The notes beneath the pieces were generated by a model. That model was not told the DNA's origin, did not search any database, and was given only the letters and a program-made list of their open reading frames with translations. Below, piece after piece: positions 33,586-43,241 of a DNA stretch of 64,000 nt (positions within the stretch are counted from its first letter, which is position 1; each line of letters opens with the position of its first letter). Origin of the DNA: JAFNAG01 sp963721405. GTDB lineage: Bacteria > Acidobacteriota > UBA6911. Location of the stretch: assembly GCA_963721405.1 (NCBI GenBank), contig CAVRJA010000014.1:1488001-1552000 (forward strand), written 5' to 3'. The translations under genes and the position numbers were made by a program.

Positions 33586-36273
33586 CTAAAACGAGTACTT
33601 GAGCGCAATCTCGATTTCCCGGGCCCGGCCCGCGCCAAAGATCCTGCCGAACAGGGCTGTCCCGAATCTGGAATTGGGTTCGGAGAAGTTCGTGTTGTTG
33701 AAGGCGTTGAACAACTGCACCCGGAACTCCAGCAGGTTTCCGGTGTCGGTGACCCGTGTCGTCTTGATCAAGCTGATATCCCAGTTTCGGCTGCCCGGCG
33801 CCAGCAGGATGTTCCGGCCGCTGTTGCCGAACCCGTACTGCGAAGCGGGGGCGACGAAGGCGCTTGTGTCGAACCAGTGATCGATCGACCGCTGCGCAGA
33901 ATCGAGCACGCCCGGCCCGATCCGGTCAGGCCGGTCCCCGCGCACGCCGTCGTTATTCGGATCCCCAGACATGCGCGGCGTGAAGGGCTCGCCGCCGGAC
34001 ATCGTAGTGATGCCCGAAAGCCGCCAGCCTTCCAGGAGGCTTCGCAGCTTCCCCGTCCATTCCAGTGGGAACGCCCGTCCCCTGCCGAAAGGCAGATCGA
34101 GAATATAGTTCAGCGAGAACTGTTGAGCCTCGTTTTCCGGCGCGCGCTCCGCCCTGAGGTTGCGCGGATTCGACGGCTCATCGCTTCTGTCGTTGAATTC
34201 CCGTCCCAGAGCATAGCCGGCCTGCAACGATATTCCCCGGGACAGCTGCTTCTTCAGGTCCAGGCGCAACGTATGCTCTGTGGAAGAACCGCTCGCCGTC
34301 AGGATGTCGAACTGCCCATAGGCAGGATTCGGCCGCCGGTCCTGCAGGAGTCCCGGGCCGGGCATCGGCACGTTGGCGACGGTGTTCCTGATGGCATGGC
34401 TGTATTTCTCTCCCTCGTAATAAACCTCGGCATTCCAGTTGCGCAGGAATTCGTACTGCAGCGTGAGGCGCCATTGTTGAATATAGGCGTTTCGGATGTG
34501 GGGATCGATCGTGCGGATGTTGAGCTCGGTCTGGGTTGCCTTCTGAAACGGGTTGCTGAGATTCAAATCCGGATTGTCCTCCGAGGCCTCGGCGCGCTCC
34601 GTATAAAAGAACGGGAAATTGCGCCCCACATACTCGAGCGCATGGTCTTCTTCCAGCGGATCATAGTGAAGCTGGTAGGAACTCCTGATCACCAGACGGT
34701 TGTTGCCGAGCGGGCTGAATGCGAGCCCGATCTCCGGAGACCAGTCGTTGCGGTCGTTGTAGACCGCCTGCCCGCTCGCCAACCCGCTCAACCCGAGCCT
34801 GTCCGCCTCCGCGCTCCCGGTGACGACCATTACGCCGTCACGCGGCGGGTCGAACTGCAGAGGGGCGAACGTGGCGACATTGTCGTGCAGCGACCGATAG
34901 AACGGGAAGTAGTTGTAGCTCAGCCCGAGCGACAGGCTGAACTTGCGGTTGAGCTTCCAGTCGTCCCGGGCAGAGAACACCCAGGTCTTGCGCCGGAAAT
35001 CCGCCCGGTCGGAACCGACGCCGCGCTCGGCTACGTTCGGGATGCCGAGCAGGAAATCGGCGAACGCGTCGCCGGTGTAATCCCCCGTGAACTCAAAGCT
35101 GCCACGTCGGGTGCCCCCGGTTCGCGTATTGTTGATCTGGAAAATCCCGATCTCGGCGCCGAATTCGAGGTTGTGGCGCCCGCGAACATAATTGAACGCC
35201 GGATTCACCTCGAAATTGTTGAAGAAAACGGTATTGGGCCAGTCGGTGTCTCCGCCGAGACCCGCATACCCCGAAATGTCGAAGCTCGGATACCCCTCAT
35301 CGAGATCGTCCAGAACAGACACCCCTGCGATTCCCAGCGAGCTCAGCAGGCCGTGTGTCCCCGATTGGGCGGAGAGCTGCTGTTCGGTTTCGCGGGAGAA
35401 GTTGATTCCCAGGGATGCGACTGCGTTTTCATTGAAATCGTGATTGTACTCGAGCGAAAAACGCTGCTCACGTCCCCGGGTGGTGGCGCCGAAAACCGGG
35501 AGAGAGTTGACCTCCACCTCATTGCTGGTGCCGATGCTGTAGTTCGCGAACAGCTTCGAATCCTGGCTGAACTCGTAATCAACGCGCCCCGTCATCGTGT
35601 TGCCGTTCTGCACAGACGGGAGGTTGTTCAGGAAATTCCGATATGGGTCTCCACGGTTCGGATCCGGGATGAGTTGCAGCATCTTCGCGGTCACCGGGTG
35701 GATCCGCTCTATCGGGATTTTGTTGTTCAGGAAAGGCTGGCCGGTGAACGGATCGACGATCGAGTCAGAAAAGCCACTGAAATCCCCGACTTTCATTTCG
35801 CCGGTCGGGACGTGCGAGAGGATGGTCGACCCTTTGTGGATGCGCAATCCGTCGTAAGTGCCGAACAACGTCAGCCGGTCCGACGCGAGAAATCCCAGAC
35901 TGCCGCCGAACTGATTGCGTTTGTACTCGGGGAGCTTCTCGCCCACCGGGTCGAAGAAATTGCGCGCGTCGAAATTGTCATTTCGGTGGAACTCGTACAA
36001 CGAACCATAAAGCCGTCCGCGCTTCCGTACTGAAAAGGGATTCACAATCTCTGCCAGCGACCCCGACCGGGTTCGATGAAAGGCTGCCGCTTCCTCGCCG
36101 AGCTGAATCCGGAATTCATCCACCTTTGTCAGGGCAGGATCGGCCGGAATCACCACTGCCTGCTTTGCCGGCGGCGCCGGGTCGGGCTTTTTTACCGGAT
36201 CCTGTCCCGCCGCGACACTCGCCCCTGCAATCAGCAGGAGCAGGGTTATGATGAAGTCTGAAAGTTTCCGCAT
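33586..36273 (-). CDS. TonB-dependent receptor-like outer-membrane barrel (Oar type), reduced N-terminus
   Basis: About 895 residues. The ATG at 36273 starts a signal peptide (FIITLLLLIAGASVAAGQ). The bulk is an outer-membrane beta-barrel of the Oar/TonB-receptor type common in Acidobacteria: LYGSLYEFHRNDNFDARNFFDP, KRNQFGGSLG, VDYEFSQDSKLFANYS, NAFNNTNFSEPNSRFG, ending in a phenylalanine (LKYSF). Unlike typical members there is no carboxypeptidase-regulatory domain and no recognisable TonB box or full plug, only about 70 residues between signal peptide and barrel. It may act as a pore-like protein or be partly degenerate. Substrate unknown. Confidence 0.85.
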   Translation of the reverse strand: MRKLSDFIITLLLLIAGASVAAGQDPVKKPDPAPPAKQAVVIPADPALTKVDEFRIQLGEEAAAFHRTRSGSLAEIVNPFSVRKRGRLYGSLYEFHRNDNFDARNFFDPVGEKLPEYKRNQFGGSLGFLASDRLTLFGTYDGLRIHKGSTILSHVPTGEMKVGDFSGFSDSIVDPFTGQPFLNNKIPIERIHPVTAKMLQLIPDPNRGDPYRNFLNNLPSVQNGNTMTGRVDYEFSQDSKLFANYSIGTSNEVEVNSLPVFGATTRGREQRFSLEYNHDFNENAVASLGINFSRETEQQLSAQSGTHGLLSSLGIAGVSVLDDLDEGYPSFDISGYAGLGGDTDWPNTVFFNNFEVNPAFNYVRGRHNLEFGAEIGIFQINNTRTGGTRRGSFEFTGDYTGDAFADFLLGIPNVAERGVGSDRADFRRKTWVFSARDDWKLNRKFSLSLGLSYNYFPFYRSLHDNVATFAPLQFDPPRDGVMVVTGSAEADRLGLSGLASGQAVYNDRNDWSPEIGLAFSPLGNNRLVIRSSYQLHYDPLEEDHALEYVGRNFPFFYTERAEASEDNPDLNLSNPFQKATQTELNIRTIDPHIRNAYIQQWRLTLQYEFLRNWNAEVYYEGEKYSHAIRNTVANVPMPGPGLLQDRRPNPAYGQFDILTASGSSTEHTLRLDLKKQLSRGISLQAGYALGREFNDRSDEPSNPRNLRAERAPENEAQQFSLNYILDLPFGRGRAFPLEWTGKLRSLLEGWRLSGITTMSGGEPFTPRMSGDPNNDGVRGDRPDRIGPGVLDSAQRSIDHWFDTSAFVAPASQYGFGNSGRNILLAPGSRNWDISLIKTTRVTDTGNLLEFRVQLFNAFNNTNFSEPNSRFGTALFGRIFGAGRAREIEIALKYSF

Positions 36274-36742
36274 GGTTCGTCTCTTCCTGTCAGCTTTTCT
36301 CGGGGAACGCCGCAAACATCGATCGTATCGAATCAATCCTGGGTCTGATACGTGGCTTTATCACCCGCAGCGTTTGTTCAGGGATCCGGCGATGCGATCG
36401 CGGCATCCGTGAACGGGAGGCATCTTACTAGACTTAAGATGAATGGACGACAAAAATGATCGGAACGCCATGAGGCAAAGATGCGACCGGGAAATCAAGG
36501 ACAGGCCTTACCTTTTTCCCGGAATTGGCGAAAGATCGTAGGGCTCACGAGGATATCTTACACCCCCCGGGAATTCCGGCGGTCAGCGAAATCCACGGTC
36601 TTAGCCCATATGCCGTTTGGGATTGCCCTCAGTGCTGCCGATGGTCCCGGTGGGCCGTTTCCAGCCGCCTGGATAATGCCGCACTGATCGTGCTCATAGA
36701 GACATGAACGGCGCCGGCCCTCATTTCTGATAGAATTCCCCA
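36274..36742. other. Non-coding gap between divergent genes
   Basis: This 469-base stretch separates the divergent receptor and hydrolase genes and must hold both promoters. I see no convincing -35/-10 pair, operator or conserved ORF. The short ORFs in it lack ribosome binding sites and familiar residues. Confidence 0.5.
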
Positions 36743-39529
36743 ATGGCCTGCAAACCAACTGTTGCCCTGTCCTTCCTTTTGTTCTGCATCCCGTCGCGGG
36801 CACAACAGAATGTTCCGCCGTATGACCTGTGGACGGCTGAAGTGCTCGCGCAGATTCGCGACCCGAGGACGCTGGACTACCGATTGTCCGTGCACGGCCT
36901 TTACACTGACGTCTTTTACACCTCGAACCCCTCGGCCGGTTTCTTCGATGCAAAGGCTCCCTACGCCGAGCACACGGGCGAAAAAATCACGATCCACGGT
37001 TTTCTGGCCGCCCCGCTCCTCGGGGGTCCATACCCTGCACTCGTGATCGGCCACGGCCATGGCGGGAAAGCCGACGCCAGTGTGGCTGAGCTGTTGGCTG
37101 CCCTTGGGTACGTGGCACTTTATATCGATGGACCTCGGGCCGGACAGTCCACCGGCGGACCCGAGGACGACAATCAGGCCTGGATTTCGGTCGATAAAGG
37201 GCCTCAATACGGGTACCTGTATCACTACGGCTATGCGGGCATGCGCGCGCTGACGCTGCTCGAGGAACTCGCCCGGCTGCCGGGAAATCCCTACCGCATC
37301 GACCCGGACCGGCTCGGCGCGATCGGTGCTTCCATGGGAGGGATTTTTGCGACTTACCTCAACGGCATCGACAGTCGCATGAAGGCGGCCGTCATCATGG
37401 CATCCGCGGGCAGCTGGGCCCATACGCTTCGTTACCCCAACAGCTGGCTCTACCACGGCATCTATGCCGGCACGCGGGACATCCCGTACAACGGCAGCGA
37501 CCCGATCAATTCCATCGAAGATATCGACCGGGACCCCACCGCGATCACGTTCATGAACTATTTTGACCCGATCCGGTATGCCCCGCGGCAATATGCGCCG
37601 GTCCTGACATTGATCGGCACGCACGACCAGTACTTTCCGCTGCCCAGCGCCAACCTGATGCTCCAGGCGATCAACTCGGCCGGCACGGCGCCCAATTTCG
37701 AGAAGCGGCTGTGGATCATTCCGAACGCCCCGCACGGATTTGACCAGGCCGCCGACCTCATATCGCTGGCGGCCTCGCTCAGACAATTCTTCGATTTTGC
37801 CTTCGGTGGACGCGCCAGGCCGCTCGCGACGCCGCGAATCTCCATGTCGGAAGCAGGAGGCGGACTGCGTTTCGAGATTTCCCTGGCCGAGACGCCCGAC
37901 CGTCTTGCGGGCGCTAACGCAACGTTGTACGCGGCCACCCGTGTCGATTCGACCGGAGCCGTAATCAGTGACTTCGTGAGCTTCCCCGCGATCCTGCAGG
38001 GGGACCGCTTCGTGGCGCAGATACCGGCGGGGGCAAGGAGCGGCTCAGGGGATGCCTTCACCGCTGAAAACGCGATCTATTACGTCACGGTGGTCGATCC
38101 GGGGCTGCTGCAGGTCTCTTCCATGGTGTATAAGGGCGCGCTCCCAATGGATCTGTCGACCGACTTCACACCGGTCATCAACCACGCCCCGGGCGACAAC
38201 GTCGCTGTCCCACTCCCCCCGCCGCTCCCGGATGCCGCCGAGACCGTCTCCAGTTCGCTCCCGGTTCTGACCGAACACGGATACCAGGGGCTGGCGCTCT
38301 CGAACCCGACTCTCACGGCAAAGGCGGTTCGGGTCGAGGCCCGCACCCCCAGTGGCCGGATCGCAGCCGGGGAAGGGCTGATCAACCCGATTTACATCTC
38401 ACTCCCCGAGCGGACCCAGACAGTGTTTGTGCACGACGAGTGGTTCGGCCCCGGAGCACATCAGTTCGACGGCAGCATGCATGCCTTCTGGACCGACGCC
38501 CCGCCGGCATCGCTCTCTTTCCGCGGGTCGGAAGGTCCGGGCGAACTCGATTCGATCGGCCCCGCATCCGCCGCCGGAACGGAGCTGTGGCTGCCTCTGG
38601 CGCCCGAGCAGGCCGGCACCCGGAAGATCCGCATATTCGGCGGCAGCGCGAATGCCGACGTAGCGGTGATTTTCCGCGGCAGGTTCGGCGACAGCCCGCG
38701 CCTGCAGTCCGCACAAGTGAAGATCCCGGCGCGCGGTACCGCCGATGTGACGCCGCCATCCGGCACGGGCGCCCTGGCGCCGGCGTCGGCAGAGATCCAG
38801 GCCTCGAGTGCCGTCTCCGCCAGGCTCGAGGTAAGCGGCGCCGGAGATCCCTGGAGCCTTGATGCCCGGCCGGTTCCGGCCTCCACCAGGTACTTCCAGC
38901 CGCACACCGAGTGGAACGGCGTGTATACCACCCGGCTCGTCTTCCTCAATCCGTCGGACTCGATCAGGCGTGTGAATCCGCATCTGCGCAGGCACGACGG
39001 CAGCGAGATCGGGGTCCCGTCGTTTTTCATCATGAATCCCCGCACGGTCGCCAGTTACGTCGTGGAGGATCTGTTCCAGACGGGGACTGCCGCCGGCTCC
39101 GGATGGGTCGATCTGGAAGCGCCCGACGGGCCGGTCGTCGCCGTCGCGCTGGCCGTCGATCGCCGAACGGGCGCCGCAGCGGCATCGGCGATCGATGCCG
39201 GCGGATCGGGAACCTTTTCGATGCCCTTTTACGTTGAATCGACGGGATATTGGACGGGGCTTGCGATTGCCAACGTCGGGAGCATGCAGTCGGACATCCT
39301 GATCACCGCCTTCGATCGCAGCGGGCAGCAGATCGGCCAGTGGAGCCAGAAGCTGAACCCTCAGGAGCAGGAGACGAAGCTGGTGTATCAGTGGATGCAG
39401 GGTTTGGCGCCGGGAACCACGGGGCAGATCACAATCACGACATCCGGTTCCGTGGCGCTGCTGGCTTACTTCGGCACCTCTGACGGCGCGGCGCTCGCCG
39501 CGATCCCCTTTGCGTCAATCACGCGCTGA
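36743..39529 (+). CDS. Secreted alpha/beta hydrolase with long beta-rich C-terminal region
   Basis: A 928-residue exported protein. The signal peptide is about residues 1-22. The hydrolase domain (about 80-350) has ALVIGHGHGGK (oxyanion region), GAIGASMGG with nucleophile Ser197, GTHDQYFP (acidic residue) and NAPHGF (catalytic His), as in acetyl-xylan-esterase or dienelactone-hydrolase-like enzymes. The remaining 560 residues are beta-rich repeats (YQGLALSNPTLTAKAVRVEA, YTTRLVFLNPSDSIRRV, YWTGLAIANVGSMQSDILI) that resemble the mature part of the secreted protein at 14214. It is divergent from the outer-membrane barrel. Likely attacks an ester-linked polymer outside the cell (inference). Confidence 0.8.
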   Translation: MACKPTVALSFLLFCIPSRAQQNVPPYDLWTAEVLAQIRDPRTLDYRLSVHGLYTDVFYTSNPSAGFFDAKAPYAEHTGEKITIHGFLAAPLLGGPYPALVIGHGHGGKADASVAELLAALGYVALYIDGPRAGQSTGGPEDDNQAWISVDKGPQYGYLYHYGYAGMRALTLLEELARLPGNPYRIDPDRLGAIGASMGGIFATYLNGIDSRMKAAVIMASAGSWAHTLRYPNSWLYHGIYAGTRDIPYNGSDPINSIEDIDRDPTAITFMNYFDPIRYAPRQYAPVLTLIGTHDQYFPLPSANLMLQAINSAGTAPNFEKRLWIIPNAPHGFDQAADLISLAASLRQFFDFAFGGRARPLATPRISMSEAGGGLRFEISLAETPDRLAGANATLYAATRVDSTGAVISDFVSFPAILQGDRFVAQIPAGARSGSGDAFTAENAIYYVTVVDPGLLQVSSMVYKGALPMDLSTDFTPVINHAPGDNVAVPLPPPLPDAAETVSSSLPVLTEHGYQGLALSNPTLTAKAVRVEARTPSGRIAAGEGLINPIYISLPERTQTVFVHDEWFGPGAHQFDGSMHAFWTDAPPASLSFRGSEGPGELDSIGPASAAGTELWLPLAPEQAGTRKIRIFGGSANADVAVIFRGRFGDSPRLQSAQVKIPARGTADVTPPSGTGALAPASAEIQASSAVSARLEVSGAGDPWSLDARPVPASTRYFQPHTEWNGVYTTRLVFLNPSDSIRRVNPHLRRHDGSEIGVPSFFIMNPRTVASYVVEDLFQTGTAAGSGWVDLEAPDGPVVAVALAVDRRTGAAAASAIDAGGSGTFSMPFYVESTGYWTGLAIANVGSMQSDILITAFDRSGQQIGQWSQKLNPQEQETKLVYQWMQGLAPGTTGQITITTSGSVALLAYFGTSDGAALAAIPFASITR

Positions 39530-39530
39530 A

Positions 39531-40076
39531 TCAGGCGACAGTGTACTCGCTCTGCACCAGGCCGCTCTTGTACTGGCGCGTCTTGACGTGGTGGAGGTTG
39601 ATGTCGTGCAGCAATGCGCCAAACAACGGGATGCCCGTGCCAATGAGCACCGGTACCCGCGTGATGATCAGGCGCTGAATGAGCCCGGCCTGCAGAAACC
39701 GCTGGATCGTGATCCCGCCGTCCACGTACAGATGCCTGGCGCCGCGCGCGGCCAGCTGCGCAACGATGTCCGGCGGGCTCCCCGCCATGCGCTCGACCAC
39801 GGCTCCACGAGCCTGCGGCATGTCGATCGGCCGCGTACTGAGCACGATGACCCGCTTCCCGCCATATTGCCACTTACCGAAGGTCAGGACCTTGTCATAG
39901 GTGTTGCGGCCGATGACGATCGTGTCGACGGCAGCCATGAAGTCGGTGTACCCGTGCTCTTCGCCTCCTCCAACCGGCAGAAAATCCAGGTCGCCGTTGG
40001 ATCTGGCGAGGAAGCCATCGAGACTTGTGCCGACGAAGACGGTCGCCTTAATCGGAGGTGTCATACGTGTGCTCAC
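39531..40076 (-). CDS. Dihydrofolate reductase-family protein (RibD C-terminal-like)
   Basis: A 181-residue protein with the DHFR/RibD_C fold: KATVFVGTSLDGFLAR (NADPH site start), DTIVIGRNTYDKV and LYVDGGITIQRFLQAGLIQRLIITRVPVLIGTGIPLF, the standard family core. Such YwjB/YyaP-like proteins are NADPH-dependent reductases of unknown substrate and not the folate enzyme. Start GTG at 40076 or ATG at 40064. It follows the DUF1080 gene by 9 bases on the same strand and ends 2 bases from the convergent hydrolase stop. Confidence 0.85.
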   Translation of the reverse strand: MSTRMTPPIKATVFVGTSLDGFLARSNGDLDFLPVGGGEEHGYTDFMAAVDTIVIGRNTYDKVLTFGKWQYGGKRVIVLSTRPIDMPQARGAVVERMAGSPPDIVAQLAARGARHLYVDGGITIQRFLQAGLIQRLIITRVPVLIGTGIPLFGALLHDINLHHVKTRQYKSGLVQSEYTVA

Positions 40077-40085
40077 GGCCTTGAC

Positions 40086-40916
40086 TCAGTCTTTCAGTTC
40101 GCGGATCCAGATGTTCCGGAACCGCACCGGGTTGTCGTGGTCCTGGAGTTTAAGCGGGCCCTTGTCGCCGTGGGGGACATAATCGGTGATCGCATGGGCG
40201 CTGATCCAATTGGTGCCGCCCGTGAGTTCGACATGATCCTGGATCAGCACGCCGTTGTGAAACACCGTGAATATGGCCCTTTTTGACACCTTGCCGGCCT
40301 GGTCGAAAACGGGCCGGTGATAGATGACGTCATACGATTGCCATTGGCCGGGCTTGCGGCTCGCGTTGACGAGAGGGACCGCCCGGCCGTACAGCGCCCC
40401 GCACTGCCCGTCCGGATAGGTCTTGTTCTCGAACGAGTCGAGAACCTGGATCTCATACATCCCCTGGAGAAAGACACCGCTGTTGCCCCGCCCCTGGCTG
40501 CTTCCGGTAACTACCGACGGAGTGGCAAACTCGACGTGAAGCTGGCACGAGCCGAACTCCCGTTTTGACCTGACGTAGCCGGCACGCTTGACCGATTCCA
40601 TGTAACCGTCGCGCACGATCCACTTCGAGGGCTGACCCTTGTCGTCGGTCCAGTCCGACAGGTCTCTGCCGTCGAAAAGGACGATCGCATCGGAGGGCGC
40701 CAGTCCCGGCAATTCCTGCGTGCCGCACGTCCCCGGCGTGATCACGGGCGGTGCAGGCCGGCTTTCATCGTGCACCATCCAGCGGCCGGTCTCGGTTTCG
40801 ACGTACTGGATCACCTCTTGTTTCTTTTTTTCCGTCTGAGCCGCTGTTCGGGTGACATTCACCGCCACGAGGCCCAGCAGCGCGACAAGCGCGCCCGACA
40901 CCCACATCCTGATCAT
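40086..40916 (-). CDS. Secreted DUF1080 protein (3-keto-disaccharide hydrolase-like)
   Basis: A 276-residue protein. The ATG at 40916 has GGGAGG 7 bases upstream and opens a signal peptide (MWVSGALVALLGLVAV). The DUF1080 beta-sandwich begins at about residue 85 with IVLFDGRDLSDW and includes RGNSGVFLQGMYEIQVLDS and the C-terminal NPVRFRNIWIREL, all family hallmarks. Members hydrolyse 3-keto-glycosides or bind sugars. An extra 60-residue linker with one cysteine pair precedes the domain. It lies upstream of the DHFR-like gene in the same operon. Confidence 0.88.
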   Translation of the reverse strand: MIRMWVSGALVALLGLVAVNVTRTAAQTEKKKQEVIQYVETETGRWMVHDESRPAPPVITPGTCGTQELPGLAPSDAIVLFDGRDLSDWTDDKGQPSKWIVRDGYMESVKRAGYVRSKREFGSCQLHVEFATPSVVTGSSQGRGNSGVFLQGMYEIQVLDSFENKTYPDGQCGALYGRAVPLVNASRKPGQWQSYDVIYHRPVFDQAGKVSKRAIFTVFHNGVLIQDHVELTGGTNWISAHAITDYVPHGDKGPLKLQDHDNPVRFRNIWIRELKD

Positions 40917-41200
40917 CGTTTTCCTCCCGAGTGCGTCCACAGACTACGATCCGAATCCTGCCGACAGGGAATCAAGCAGCTTCCCTCGAAATCATATCCG
41001 AATCTGCCGCAAGTGCGATAATGCTTCTTGATGTCGCTGCGGAGGGCGTCCACCCGTTCAGGCGGGCATGCGATGAACCGGCGACTGTGATGGAGGGGAA
41101 AGGGAAATTTTCCAGACCGATTGCATCCAAGGCGTCCAATATCGTGCTAGAATGCGGCGGATTAAAAGAAGCGACCATTGTGGCGCAAGGGGAGGTGCCG

Positions 41201-41893
41201 ATGACGAATCGTCGGGATGTTTTTGTCACTATCATTGCTCTGATTATGCTGTCCGTTTTCGTTGCCTATGCCAGTCCGGAGGATTTCTGGGTGACGAAGC
41301 CTTATACCGAATGGAATGCCAAGGAAGTTGAAAAAATACTGCTCAAGGATTCGCCCTGGACTCAGACTTTGCTGCCGCTCGCGGCATCGGGCTCCGTAAA
41401 TATCGGCAGCACTTCAAAAGGAGGCGGGTCGGGGGGCGGCGGAAATCTCCCGCCAAAGATCATCATCAACTGGTATTCCCGGCCCATCCGTGAAGCTATC
41501 GTACGTCAGATGATGCTGAATGCCCCGAACGCGTCCAAGGAGGGGATGGACAGGATCCTGAATCACAAATCCCAGTTCATCGAACTGCTGGTGACAGGCG
41601 TGTCCATAGGCGGGGGGCGAGGCGGCGGAGGTGCGGAGATTATGGAAAGGTTCAAGACGGAGACGTTCCTGCAGAAGAAAAACAACGAGAAGATCCCGCT
41701 TGCCAACCTGATCCCGGCAAAAGGCCGCGATGGAGCCATGACATTGCAGTTCCCGCAGGATATCGAAGGGAAGCCCGCGATCACGGCGGAAGATAAGGAA
41801 GTCACCCTGGTCATGAGGATCGGTGAGAACAACCACAAGTTCAAGTTCAAGCTGGCCGACATGATGATCAACGACAAGCTGGAAATTCAATAG
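41201..41893 (+). CDS. Exported protein with Gly-rich linker, function unknown
   Basis: A 230-residue protein. The ATG at 41201 follows AAGGGGAGG and opens a signal peptide (VTIIALIMLSVFVAYASP). The ORF is open upstream to 40931 but those residues are not supported. The mature part begins FWVTKPYTEWNAKEVEKILLKDSPW, a phrase typical of secreted proteins in this group, and has a GGGSGGGG linker, then a charged half (ITAEDKEVTLVMRIGENNHKF). No catalytic residues are recognised. A strong terminator follows at 41944. Confidence 0.75.
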   Translation: MTNRRDVFVTIIALIMLSVFVAYASPEDFWVTKPYTEWNAKEVEKILLKDSPWTQTLLPLAASGSVNIGSTSKGGGSGGGGNLPPKIIINWYSRPIREAIVRQMMLNAPNASKEGMDRILNHKSQFIELLVTGVSIGGGRGGGGAEIMERFKTETFLQKKNNEKIPLANLIPAKGRDGAMTLQFPQDIEGKPAITAEDKEVTLVMRIGENNHKFKFKLADMMINDKLEIQ

Positions 41894-41943
41894 CCCCGGG
41901 CAAACGAAGCGCCGCCCGAGGTAAAGGACGAATTCGACAGCGA

Positions 41944-42004
41944 GCCCCGGCGGACGACAGAAATCGTTTGTTTGCAGATGTTTTCTGTCGCCCCCGGGGC
42001 TTTT
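41944..42004 (+). terminator. Rho-independent terminator
   Basis: GCCCCGG (41944-41950) and CGACAGAAA (41955-41963) pair with TTTCTGTCG (41982-41990) and CCGGGGC (41994-42000), followed by TTTT. It ends the transcript of the exported protein at 41201. Confidence 0.85.
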
Positions 42005-42125
42005 GCTATTTGCCTGGCTTAACCGGGGCAGCGCCGCTGGCGGTTCGCCCCGTCTACTCTCTCTGCGTCCCTCCAGGACGCCTGGTTTTGAGACAATCCC
42101 GACCGACGGGACCCCCTCCAATCCC

Positions 42126-42349
42126 TCAGGCGCTAAGTTGACTACCACAACTGCGTGACCTGGACCTGGACTTGGACCTGGACGTGGACGTGGACGTAGA
42201 CCCGGCAAATACCAATGACCCGATATAAGTGACTCATTCGCGATAGGTTACACCAAAAAAGGCCGACCACGTCCAAGTCGAAGTCCACATCCAAGTCCAG
42301 GTCTAGGTCCAAGTCCGCCTTCAGTTGGCGACTTATCTTAGCGCTTATG
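42126..42349. repeat. Hexamer-armed hairpin element 2, bounded by 12-bp direct repeats
   Basis: The 224-base element lies between perfect direct repeats CCCTCCAATCCC at 42114-42125 and 42350-42361. Its ends carry an inverted GCGCTAAG. Within it, about 42157-42200 is a GGACNT run and about 42265-42317 the complementary GTCCAN run, around a core (42197-42274) that is 81 percent identical to that of element 3 in inverse orientation. The flanking repeats look like a target duplication. The rest of the gap 41894-42612 holds the terminator at 41944 and no supported gene. Confidence 0.8.
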
Positions 42350-42612
42350 CCCTCCAATCCCGACCGCCCCCATGAGCCGCAGCACATATTCCAGTCGCGA
42401 ATCGAGCCCTGCCCAACGCGTCCCGCCCGGCTGAAAGACACCACAATTTCGGCAGTCCAAGTCGCCGGGCTGGTGTGCGCCATATTTGGACGCACCAGGT
42501 CCCGTCCGGCAGGGCCTGCCCCCTACCCCAAACCTGCCCCCGCCTGATGGCTGATTGAAACCTGCGAGGCACGCAAGCATCTAAACTAGTGGAGTCAATC
42601 AGGAGAAATCGT

Positions 42613-42957
42613 ATGAGAGTTTCAAAGAGAATTATGGTGTGGACTTTTGTGCTCCTGGCCGCAACACCTGCGCTGGCCCTTTCCCAGAGCCGCTTTCGCC
42701 CCTATGACCCTAAGGTGATGGCATACCGCGCCGGGTACAGCGACGGATACAGGGACGGCATGCGGCAGGGAAGCTTTGATTTCAGGGAACACCGCCGGTA
42801 CAACTACCGTACCCGTGAATTCAACCGGGGGGACGGCTATGTCCAACGGGACTTCCGGTATCGGGGAGACTACAGGAAAGGATATAAAGAAGGCTACCGG
42901 GCGGGCTACGACTATTCCTATTATAGGATCTCCCGCAACCGGCGCTTTTTCTTTTAA
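42613..42957 (+). CDS. Small secreted Arg/Tyr/Gly-rich protein
   Basis: A 114-residue protein starting at the ATG preceded by AGGAGA (42601-42606). It has a signal peptide (MVWTFVLLAATPALALSQ) and a mature part of short GY-rich repeats (AYRAGYSDGYRDGMRQG, RKGYKEGYRAGYDYSYY). The composition is strongly basic and aromatic, suggesting a surface- or nucleic-acid-interacting protein, but no family is recognised. It stands alone downstream of hairpin element 2. Confidence 0.65.
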   Translation: MRVSKRIMVWTFVLLAATPALALSQSRFRPYDPKVMAYRAGYSDGYRDGMRQGSFDFREHRRYNYRTREFNRGDGYVQRDFRYRGDYRKGYKEGYRAGYDYSYYRISRNRRFFF

Positions 42958-43063
42958 ACGAATGCGCAGGACAATCAACGACCCGAGCACCTGCGTTCTC
43001 TTATTGAGAGCGATGAACCGACCGCCGATTGCGCAAAGACATCCCGGCTACGCCACCGCACAT

Positions 43064-43235
43064 CTGGGTGTTGGGTGTCGGGTCTTGGGTGTTGGCGTCC
43101 AGAGGCATTGACCCATTCCAGTCGTCTAACCTCTGTTTCCCCTAAATTTCCGGGCGTTCGACTCCCCACCCACCTCCCCCAACACCTAACACCCAACACC
43201 TAATCCCCGGCCCCCGCCCCAACACCCAATCCCCC
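43064..43235. repeat. GGGTGTT-armed inverted repeat
   Basis: A run of degenerate GGGTGTT units (43064-43095) faces complementary AACACC(C/T) units at 43178-43202 and again at 43212-43235. The arms are 80 bases apart. It has the same design as the hexamer elements but a different unit. It lies in the 444-base gap between the small secreted protein and the response regulator. Confidence 0.65.
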
Positions 43236-43241
43236 GGATGC

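Noticed and set aside
33484..36033. 849-residue plus-strand ORF
   Set aside because: It is antisense to the outer-membrane barrel, has no ribosome binding site, and its composition (R, P, E, V rich without motifs) is that of a shadow frame in GC-rich DNA.
41414..42208. 264-residue minus-strand ORF
   Set aside because: It is antisense to the exported protein at 41201 and begins in the hexamer repeat.
42145..42330. Possible CRISPR array
   Set aside because: The units are 6 bases, tandem and degenerate, with no spacers of constant length and no cas genes nearby.
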